Part shown: positions 1-5,105 of the stretch, piece after piece
Layout of the letters: each line of letters opens with the position of its first letter
How positions within the stretch are numbered: position 1 is the stretch's first letter
Source: Pseudomonadota bacterium
GTDB taxonomy: Bacteria; Pseudomonadota; Gammaproteobacteria; Steroidobacterales; Steroidobacteraceae
Assembly: GCA_021817875.1 (NCBI GenBank)
Contig: JAKAFQ010000344.1
Location: forward strand, 1 to 5,105
Reading direction: 5' to 3'
DNA: 5,105 nt
The notes under the pieces: generated by a model
The model's input: only the letters and a program-made list of their open reading frames with translations
Databases searched by the model: none
Told to the model about the DNA's origin: nothing
Translations under genes and position numbers: made by a program

Positions 1-762
1 GCGCCTGAGATCCTGCGGCCCATCGACGAGGTAGCCCGGAACTCCGGAACGCTCCGCGAGCTCGCGCAGGCGGTTGGAGTTGGAGCTGGCGCGCGAACCG
101 ACCACGATCAGGATGTCGCATGCGGTGAGCAGCTTCTTGACGGCATCCTGGCGGTTCTGCGTGGCGTAGCAGATATCCTCCTTGCGCGGCGTGGCGAGCT
201 GCGGGAAGCGCCGCCGCAGCGTCGCGACGATCTCCGCGGTATCGTCCACCGACAGCGTGGTCTGGGTCACGAACGCGAGGTTGGCCGGATCGCGCACCTC
301 GAGCCGCTCGGCTTCCGCGGCGTTGCCGATCAGCACCATCCGTCCGCCAAAGGAGGTGTCGAAGCGGCCCATGGTGCCTTCCACCTCCGGGTGGCCCGCA
401 TGGCCGATGAGGATCACCTCCCGGCCCTCGCGGGCATAGCGTTGCACTTCCATGTGCACCTTGGTCACCAGCGGACAGGTCGCATCGAAGACCTTCAGAC
501 CCCGTTGCCTCGCCTCGTTCTCCACCGCGTGCGAAACCCCGTGGGCGGAGAAAATCACCGTGGCCCCGGACGGCACCTCGCGCAGCTCTTCGACGAACAC
601 CGCGCCCCGCTCGCGCAGCCGCTCGACGACGTGGCGGTTGTGCACCACCTCGTGGCGCACGAAGATCGGCGCGCCAAACAGATCGATGGCGCGCTCGACG
701 ATGTCGATGGCGCGGTCGACGCCGGCGCAGAAGCCGCGCGGATTGGCCAGCAGAACTTGCAT
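1..762 (-). CDS. ispH: 4-hydroxy-3-methylbut-2-enyl diphosphate reductase IspH (LytB), 3' end cut by the window edge
   Basis: This [4Fe-4S] enzyme performs the last step of the cytoplasmic MEP pathway, reducing HMBPP to IPP and DMAPP. I translated 254 residues by hand from ATG 760-762. The frame is open to base 1, so roughly the last 60 residues are missing compared with the 316-residue E. coli protein. The start is supported by the family N-terminus [18 protein letters not shown]. All three cluster cysteines are visible: C12, C96 ([11 protein letters not shown]) and C198 ([12 protein letters not shown]). Substrate-pocket residues are also present: H41 (RHEVVHNR), H74 (FSAHGVS), H124 and E126 ([13 protein letters not shown]), T168 (TQTTLSVDD) and the S226-S227-N228 motif (SSNSNRL). 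The conserved C-terminal serine of the active site (S269 in E. coli) would lie outside the window. The gene begins 10 nt after lspA and looks like the distal gene of the operon. Nothing suggests damage; the truncation is only the window edge. Confidence 0.97.
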   Translation of the reverse strand, partial: MQVLLANPRGFCAGVDRAIDIVERAIDLFGAPIFVRHEVVHNRHVVERLRERGAVFVEELREVPSGATVIFSAHGVSHAVENEARQRGLKVFDATCPLVTKVHMEVQRYAREGREVILIGHAGHPEVEGTMGRFDTSFGGRMVLIGNAAEAERLEVRDPANLAFVTQTTLSVDDTAEIVATLRRRFPQLATPRKEDICYATQNRQDAVKKLLTACDILIVVGSRASSNSNRLRELAERSGVPGYLVDGPQDLRR

Positions 763-768
763 CCCCTA

Positions 769-775
769 CTCCTCA
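769..775 (-). promoter_or_regulatory. ispH ribosome binding site overlapping the lspA stop
   Basis: On the minus strand the sequence TGAGGAG contains both the lspA stop codon TGA (773-775) and a GGAG Shine-Dalgarno core (769-772), 6 nt before the ispH ATG. Ribosomes ending lspA would stop directly on the ispH initiation site, which favours coupled translation. Motif and spacing are seen directly; the coupling is inferred. Confidence 0.75.
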
Positions 776-1273
776 GCCGGCGGCGGCGCCACGCCCCCGC
801 CAGACATCGATGAACAACAGCACCGCGCCCAGCGTGATCGCCGAGTCCGCCAGGTTGAACGCCGGGAAGTAAGCGCCATGCCAATGCGCGCTCACGAAAT
901 CCACCACGTGCCCGATGCGCAACCGGTCGATCAGGTTGCCAAGCGCCCCGCCCATGATCAGCGCCAGCGCGAGACACAGCAGCGCCTGGCGGCGCGCCTC
1001 GAGCCCGCGCAGATACAGCGTGATCAGCACGGCGACCGCCAGCGCCAGCAGCGTGAACAGCCATCGCTGCCAGCCGGACTCCCCGGCGAGAAAGCTGAAG
1101 GCGGCGCCGCTGTTGTAGGTCAGCGTCAGGTCGAGCACCGGCAGCACGCGCACCACCGCGTGCAGCGCGATGTGGCGCACCACCAGCGCCTTGCTCCACT
1201 GGTCCAGGCCGATCACCGCCGCCGCCACCGGCAGCCACCACAGGCCGCTTTTTTTGCCGCGCGGCGCGCTCAT
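773..1273 (-). CDS. lspA: Lipoprotein signal peptidase LspA (signal peptidase II)
   Basis: This inner-membrane aspartyl protease cleaves the signal peptide of diacylglyceryl-modified prolipoproteins just before the lipobox cysteine; it is the target of globomycin. The product is 166 residues, against 164 in E. coli. I chose ATG 1271-1273 ([10 protein letters not shown]) over a longer in-frame opening reaching 1420, because the extra residues lie inside ileS and do not resemble the family. Four hydrophobic segments are visible at about residues 11-30, 70-90, 95-113 and 143-157. Conserved motifs in order are D24 (GLDQWSK), NSGAAFSFL from N54, GNLIDR at 112-117, HVVDF with catalytic D125, and FNLADSAI with catalytic D143. 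The start overlaps the ileS stop as ATGA, and the gene ends 10 nt before ispH. A 10-bp palindrome (1256-1265) and a run of seven A (1249-1255) lie within the first nine codons. No key residue is missing. Confidence 0.96.
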   Translation of the reverse strand: MSAPRGKKSGLWWLPVAAAVIGLDQWSKALVVRHIALHAVVRVLPVLDLTLTYNSGAAFSFLAGESGWQRWLFTLLALAVAVLITLYLRGLEARRQALLCLALALIMGGALGNLIDRLRIGHVVDFVSAHWHGAYFPAFNLADSAITLGAVLLFIDVWRGRGAAAG

Positions 1274-4095
1274 ACGAAATTGCGCTCCTCTGCGGGGCCC
1301 TCGATGTTGCCGATGCAGCGGCCGCACAGCCCGGGATGGGCGGGATTCGTGCCCACCTCCGGCCGATGCTGCCAGCAACGCACGCACTTCGGATCGCCAG
1401 TGGGCCGGACCGCGAGCCACACCCCGCCATGCTCGAGGCTGACCGCCGGCACGGCCGCGGCCGGCGGCTCACCCTCGAGGCGGTGCACGCGCGCATGCGA
1501 GGTGATGAAAAAGAAGCGCAACTCATCGCCCAGGGCGTTGAATCGCGGGTACTCGCCCGGGGTGCAATACAGGTCGAGTTCGGCCTCGAGCGGCGCGCCG
1601 ATCGCGCCCGAATCGCGCAGCTTCTCCAGTTCGCGCGTCACGTCGGTGCGCAGCAGCAGCAGCGCCGGCCAGTCTATCCGCGCGGCGCCCGGCTGCGGCA
1701 GCTCGTGCCAGGTGGCGAGGAACACCGACTCTGCGCGCTCGCCCGGCAGGTGCTGCCAGATCTCCTCGGCCGTGAACGAGAGGATCGGCGCCAGCCAGCG
1801 CACCATGCTTTCGGCGATGTGATACATCGCCGTCTGCGCCGAGCGGCGCGCGCGCCCCTCTGCGGGGGTGGTGTACATCCGGTCCTTGAGCACGTCGAGG
1901 TAGAACGCGCCGAGATCGACGCTGCAGAAATTGTGCACCTTCTGGTAGATCAGGTGAAACGCATAGCGGCGGTAGGCTTCCACGATCTCCCGCTGCAGCG
2001 CGCCGGCTTTCTCGAGCGCCCAGCGATCGAGCGCGAGCAGCTGCTCGAGCGGCAGCGCGTGCCGCCGCGGATCGAAGCCGTTGAGATTGCCGAGCAGGTA
2101 GCGCACGGTGTTGCGGATGCGCCGGTACGAATCGGACATGCGCTTGAGAATCTGGTCCGAGACGCTCATCTCGTTGGTGTAGTCGGTGGCCGACACCCAC
2201 AGGCGCAGCACGTCCGCGCCCAGGCTGTTCATCACCTTCTGCGGCGCCACCACGTTGCCGAGCGACTTCGACTGCTTGCGGCCCTGCTCATCGACGGTGA
2301 ATCCGTGGGTCAGCACCCCCTTGTAGGGGGCGCGCTCGTAGAGCGCCTCGGACATCAGCAGCGAACTGTGGAACCAGCCGCGATGCTGGTCGGAGCCCTC
2401 CAGGTACAGATCGACCGGCGCGCGGATCTCGCTGCGCTCGGCGCCGACGCACTCGAACGACAGCCCCGAGTCCGCCCACACGTCCATGACGTCGGTGACC
2501 TTCTCGTATGCGGCGCTCTGCGGCCCCAGCAGTTCGGCCGGATCCAGGGAAAACCACGCCTCGAGCCCGTCGCGATCGACGCGCAGGGCGACCTGCTCGA
2601 TCAGCTGCTGCGTATCCGGATGCAGCTCGCCCGTGCCGACATGGACGAACAGCGGAATCGGCACGCCCCAGAGACGCTGGCGCGAGAGGCACCAGTCCGG
2701 GCGGCCTTCGATCATGCCGCTGATGCGCTGCTCGCCCCACTCCGGCGTCCAGCTCACCTTCCTGATGTCGCGCAGCGCGTGCTCGCGCAGGTGATTGCGC
2801 TCCATGCCGATGAACCACTGCGGGGTGGCGCGGAAGATGACCGGGGTCTTGTGGCGCCAGCAGTGCGGATAGCTGTGCACGAGCTTCTGGTGCGCCAGCA
2901 GACGGCCGCGCTCGGCGAGCGCGCCACACAGCACCGTGTTGGCTTCCTCGACTTTCAGTCCGGCGACGAGCGGCGTGTCCGGCAGGAAGCGCCCGTCGTT
3001 GCCGACGGGATTGGCCACCGGCAGACCGTAGCGACGGCCGACCACGTAGTCCTCCTGGCCGTGGCCGGGCGCGGTGTGCACGGCGCCGGTTCCCGCCTCG
3101 AGCGTCACGTGCTCGCCGAGGATCACCGGCACGCGCCGCTCCTGGAAGGGGTGCTCGAGCATCAGACCCTCGAGCGCCCGGCCCTCTGCCACGGCGAGCA
3201 CCTCGTGCCCGACGGCGCCGTAGCGCTGCAGACAACTTTCGAGAAGCTCCGCGGCGAGTATCAGCCTGCGCGGGCCGTCGGGCAGCTGCGCCCGCACCAG
3301 CGCGTAGCGGAACTCGTCGCGCAGCGCCACGGCCTGGTTGGCCGGCAGCGTCCACGGCGTGGTGGTCCAGATGACGAGGTCCGCGGGCGCCTCCCCCAGG
3401 GCGCCCGGCGCGAGGCCGCAGCGCTGCTCAAGATCGTGCAGGTCCGCCACCCGGAAGGCGACGTCGATCGCCGGCGAGGTCTTCTCGGCATATTCGACCT
3501 CGGCCTCGGCGAGCGCCGAGCGGCAGTCGAGGCACCAGTGCACGGGCTTCACGCCCTTGTAGAGATGGCCGTTGCGGATGATGCGTGCAAAGGCGCGCAG
3601 CTGCTGCGCTTCGTAGCGCGGCGACATCGTGAGATAGGGACGATCCCAATCGCCGAGCACCCCCAGCCGTTTGAAATCCCGGCGCTGCAGCTCGATCTGC
3701 TCCGCGGCATACGCGCGGCAGGCGGCGCGAAACGCGGCGGCGTCGAGCGTCTGACCGGCCCGACCGTGTTTTTTCTCCACCTGGTGTTCGATGGGCAGAC
3801 CATGACAGTCCCAGCCCGGGATGTACGGCGCATCGAACCCGTCGAGGGTGCGTGACTTGACGATGATGTCCTTCAGGATCTTGTTGACGGCGTGACCGAT
3901 GTGAATGGCCCCGTTCGCATAGGGCGGGCCGTCGTGCAGCACGAAGCGGGGGCGCCCGCGGCACAGCTCGCGGAGCTTGCCGTAGATATTCTTCTCGTCC
4001 CACGCGGCCACCATGGCCGGCTCGCGCCGGGCAAGATCCGCCTTCATCGAAAAGGCCGTCTCGGGCAGGTTGATGGTGTGCTTGTAATCGGTCAT
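1270..4095 (-). CDS. ileS: Isoleucyl-tRNA synthetase IleS (class I, with editing domain and C-terminal zinc motif)
   Basis: This cytoplasmic class Ia enzyme attaches isoleucine to tRNA-Ile and hydrolyses mischarged valine. It has 941 residues, against 938 in E. coli. The N-terminus [13 protein letters not shown] matches the family and fixes the start at 4093-4095. The split Rossmann catalytic domain carries HIGH at 65-68 within [17 protein letters not shown], and [10 protein letters not shown] at 94-103. The CP1 editing insertion (about 200-415) has [11 protein letters not shown] at 243-253 and [16 protein letters not shown] ending near D349, the equivalent of the E. coli editing residue D342. 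The signature loop reads KQSKS at 607-611 instead of KMSKS, and the usual WFDSG reads WADSG at 540-544. The anticodon-binding helical region is about 680-850. A C-terminal zinc site is formed by C904, C907, C924 and C927. It resembles the ordinary bacterial housekeeping type rather than the eukaryote-like mupirocin-resistant type. It lies 3 nt after ribF and overlaps lspA by 4 nt. Confidence 0.98.
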   Translation of the reverse strand: MTDYKHTINLPETAFSMKADLARREPAMVAAWDEKNIYGKLRELCRGRPRFVLHDGPPYANGAIHIGHAVNKILKDIIVKSRTLDGFDAPYIPGWDCHGLPIEHQVEKKHGRAGQTLDAAAFRAACRAYAAEQIELQRRDFKRLGVLGDWDRPYLTMSPRYEAQQLRAFARIIRNGHLYKGVKPVHWCLDCRSALAEAEVEYAEKTSPAIDVAFRVADLHDLEQRCGLAPGALGEAPADLVIWTTTPWTLPANQAVALRDEFRYALVRAQLPDGPRRLILAAELLESCLQRYGAVGHEVLAVAEGRALEGLMLEHPFQERRVPVILGEHVTLEAGTGAVHTAPGHGQEDYVVGRRYGLPVANPVGNDGRFLPDTPLVAGLKVEEANTVLCGALAERGRLLAHQKLVHSYPHCWRHKTPVIFRATPQWFIGMERNHLREHALRDIRKVSWTPEWGEQRISGMIEGRPDWCLSRQRLWGVPIPLFVHVGTGELHPDTQQLIEQVALRVDRDGLEAWFSLDPAELLGPQSAAYEKVTDVMDVWADSGLSFECVGAERSEIRAPVDLYLEGSDQHRGWFHSSLLMSEALYERAPYKGVLTHGFTVDEQGRKQSKSLGNVVAPQKVMNSLGADVLRLWVSATDYTNEMSVSDQILKRMSDSYRRIRNTVRYLLGNLNGFDPRRHALPLEQLLALDRWALEKAGALQREIVEAYRRYAFHLIYQKVHNFCSVDLGAFYLDVLKDRMYTTPAEGRARRSAQTAMYHIAESMVRWLAPILSFTAEEIWQHLPGERAESVFLATWHELPQPGAARIDWPALLLLRTDVTRELEKLRDSGAIGAPLEAELDLYCTPGEYPRFNALGDELRFFFITSHARVHRLEGEPPAAAVPAVSLEHGGVWLAVRPTGDPKCVRCWQHRPEVGTNPAHPGLCGRCIGNIEGPAEERNFV
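1285..1290 (-). promoter_or_regulatory. Probable lspA ribosome binding site inside the end of ileS
   Basis: GAGGAG on the minus strand lies 11 nt before the lspA ATG and encodes two glutamates near the IleS C-terminus (PAEERNFV). The spacing is somewhat long for a Shine-Dalgarno site. With the ATGA stop-start overlap at 1270-1273, lspA is probably translated largely by ribosomes finishing ileS. Confidence 0.5.
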
Positions 4096-4098
4096 GAA

Positions 4099-5031
4099 TC
4101 AGACTTTCAGTATCCTCCGGGCCGCTTGCGCATCCCGGTGCATCTGCGCCACCAGGGAATCGAGGTCCGCAAAACGCTGCTCGTCGCGCAGCTTGGCCAC
4201 GAACTCCACCTCGATCCGCCGGCCGTACAGGTCGGCGGAGAAATCGAACACGTGTACCTCGAGCAGGGTCTCGCGGCCGGCCACCGTCGGGCGCCGCCCG
4301 AGGCTCGCCACCGCCGGCAGGGCCTGGGCTGCGATGCCATGCACGCGCACCGCGAATATCCCCTCCACCGGTGAGCGGCGCCGCTCGATCCTCAGGTTGG
4401 CCGTCGGGAAGCCGAGCTGTCGGCCCAGACGGTTGCCGCTCGCGACCCGCCCCGTCATGGCGTAGGGCCGCCCGAGCCAGCGGCCCGCCTGCCCGAAATC
4501 ACCCCGGGCCAGCGCCGCACGCACCGCACTGCTGCTGACACGCTGCCCGTCCAGGGTCACCGGCGGCACCACGTCCACCTCAAACCCGAGTCGCGCTCCG
4601 GCCTCGCACAATCCCTCGGCCGTCGCCTCGCCATTGCGTCCGAAGCGGAAATCGTGGCCGACCACCACCACCGGAGTGCACAGCTCGAGCGCGAGCAGCC
4701 GCGCGAAGGCCTCTCCCGAGAGGTTGCGCAGTGCCTCCCCGAAGCGCAGCAGCCACAGCGCATCCACGCCCAGACGCTCGAACATCCGCCAACGCTCGCG
4801 AAACGAGGTCAGCCGCGCAGGCTCCTGCCCTGCGGCCCCTGCGGCCAGGTACTCGCGCGGCATGGGCTCGAAGGTCAGCACCATGGCGGCGCGCTTCAGG
4901 CGCGCCCCATGTGCGGTGAGGCGCGAGAGCAATGCCTGATGTCCGAGGTGCAGGCCGTCGAACGTCCCGATGGTGAGGACACTGCCCCGACGGCGGTCGC
5001 TTAAGCCATTGAATCCGCGAATCAGCTCCAT
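4099..5031 (-). CDS. ribF: Bifunctional riboflavin kinase / FMN adenylyltransferase RibF (FAD synthetase)
   Basis: This cytoplasmic enzyme converts riboflavin to FMN and then FMN to FAD, using ATP in both steps. From ATG 5029-5031 it has 310 residues, close to the E. coli length. The N-terminal adenylyltransferase domain (about 1-180) has the nucleotidyl-transfer motif TFDGLHLGH at 23-31, GHDFRFGRNGE at 125-135 and RVSSSAVR at 164-171. The C-terminal flavokinase domain (about 185-308) has GFPTAN at 207-212, the catalytic glutamate E258 in LEVHVFDF, and DLYGRRIEVEF. The start was chosen because MELIRGFNGL aligns with the E. coli start MKLIRGIHNL, and because the first codons have lower GC than the rest. 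In-frame upstream starts TTG (5059-5061) and GTG (5047-5049) would add up to 10 residues (MYQWVRLGRP) that do not match the family. No clear Shine-Dalgarno sequence precedes any of these starts. It is the first gene of the visible cluster. Confidence 0.95.
   Translation of the reverse strand: MELIRGFNGLSDRRRGSVLTIGTFDGLHLGHQALLSRLTAHGARLKRAAMVLTFEPMPREYLAAGAAGQEPARLTSFRERWRMFERLGVDALWLLRFGEALRNLSGEAFARLLALELCTPVVVVGHDFRFGRNGEATAEGLCEAGARLGFEVDVVPPVTLDGQRVSSSAVRAALARGDFGQAGRWLGRPYAMTGRVASGNRLGRQLGFPTANLRIERRRSPVEGIFAVRVHGIAAQALPAVASLGRRPTVAGRETLLEVHVFDFSADLYGRRIEVEFVAKLRDEQRFADLDSLVAQMHRDAQAARRILKV
4113..4118 (-). promoter_or_regulatory. Possible distant ileS ribosome binding site inside the end of ribF
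   Basis: GGAGGA on the minus strand is the only strong Shine-Dalgarno-like core before ileS, but it lies 17 nt from the ATG, well beyond the usual 5-10 nt. It falls in the last codons of ribF (RRILKV). The ribF TGA (4099-4101) is only 3 nt from the ileS ATG, so termination followed by re-initiation may matter more than direct entry here. Confidence 0.3.
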
Positions 5032-5105
5032 CGGCCGCCCGAGCCGCACCCATTGATACAAAGACGAAGAAGAATACAGGATTTACGGGCGGGACGGAGG
5101 GCTGT
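5032..5105 (-). other. Leader upstream of ribF, no confident gene or promoter
   Basis: These 74 bases precede ribF. The part at about 5051-5085 is less GC-rich than the rest of the window, as expected for an intergenic or leader region. I find no convincing -35/-10 pair: TATTCT at 5071-5076 (minus strand) resembles a -10 box, but nothing at the right distance resembles a -35 box. A TAA at 5083-5085 on the minus strand could end an upstream gene whose last residues would read SPPSRP, but seven codons are too few to support this. The operon promoter may be here or beyond the right edge. Confidence 0.3.

Noticed and set aside
1241..1256. GC-rich sequence followed by seven T on the plus strand, like an intrinsic terminator
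   Set aside because: No adequate stem can be paired just before the T run, and the site lies in the lspA coding sequence, antisense to the operon. The run is explained by two lysine codons plus the first base of a serine codon.
773..1420. A longer 215-residue form of LspA
   Set aside because: The first 49 residues lie inside the ileS coding region and do not resemble LspA. The ATG at 1271-1273 gives the normal family length and the typical ATGA overlap.
452..1822. A 456-codon plus-strand open frame spanning parts of ispH, lspA and ileS
   Set aside because: It crosses three well-supported genes on the opposite strand, has low-complexity Arg/Ser/Gln/Ala-rich content and no domain. It is in codon register with lspA, where the same rare-codon effect keeps it open.
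2288..3355. A 355-codon minus-strand open frame inside ileS in another frame
   Set aside because: It is an alternative frame of ileS dominated by Arg, Ala and Gly, as GC-rich coding DNA produces. The ileS frame holds all the family motifs.
1336..3855. An 839-codon open frame on the plus strand, antisense to most of ileS
   Set aside because: Its codons are exactly in register with ileS codons on the other strand, so stops could arise only opposite TTA, CTA or TCA codons in ileS. These codons are rare in GC-rich genes, which explains the open frame. The translation is rich in Arg, His, Ala and Val and shows no recognisable family motif.
5083..5105. Possible 3' end of an upstream gene (for example murJ) ending in TAA on the minus strand
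   Set aside because: Only seven codons would be visible (SPPSRP plus stop), with no recognisable motif, so it cannot be told from chance.

Overview
This window carries a compact, single-strand housekeeping cluster. Read on the minus strand (from high to low coordinates) the order is ribF, ileS, lspA, ispH. The DNA is strongly GC-rich and coding density is close to complete. The order fits the conserved ribF-ileS-lspA-(fkpB)-ispH block of Gammaproteobacteria. In Betaproteobacteria the ribF-ileS-lspA part also occurs, but ispH does not usually follow directly, so a high-GC gammaproteobacterium is the best guess. The genus cannot be told from this window.

Layout: 5032-5105 is a short leader with no confident gene. 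ribF (FAD synthetase) occupies 4099-5031. ileS (isoleucyl-tRNA synthetase) occupies 1270-4095 and starts 3 nt after the ribF stop. lspA (signal peptidase II) occupies 773-1273, and its ATG overlaps the ileS TGA as ATGA. ispH (HMBPP reductase) starts at 762, 10 nt after the lspA stop, and runs off the left edge of the window, so its C-terminus is missing. No terminator, RNA gene, mobile element, CRISPR array or notable repeat is visible, and no gene is seen on the plus strand. There is no gene-free stretch longer than about 75 bases.

The four products act in unrelated core processes: flavin cofactor synthesis, tRNA-Ile charging, lipoprotein maturation and isoprenoid precursor synthesis. What ties them together is tight spacing, which suggests co-transcription and translational coupling from a promoter at or beyond the right edge. 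The organism uses the MEP pathway for isoprenoids.

No new biological system was found. The points most worth a second look are two substitutions in otherwise near-invariant catalytic-core motifs of IleS (KQSKS in place of KMSKS, and WADSG in place of WFDSG), the lack of fkpB between lspA and ispH, and the poorly marked translation start of ribF.
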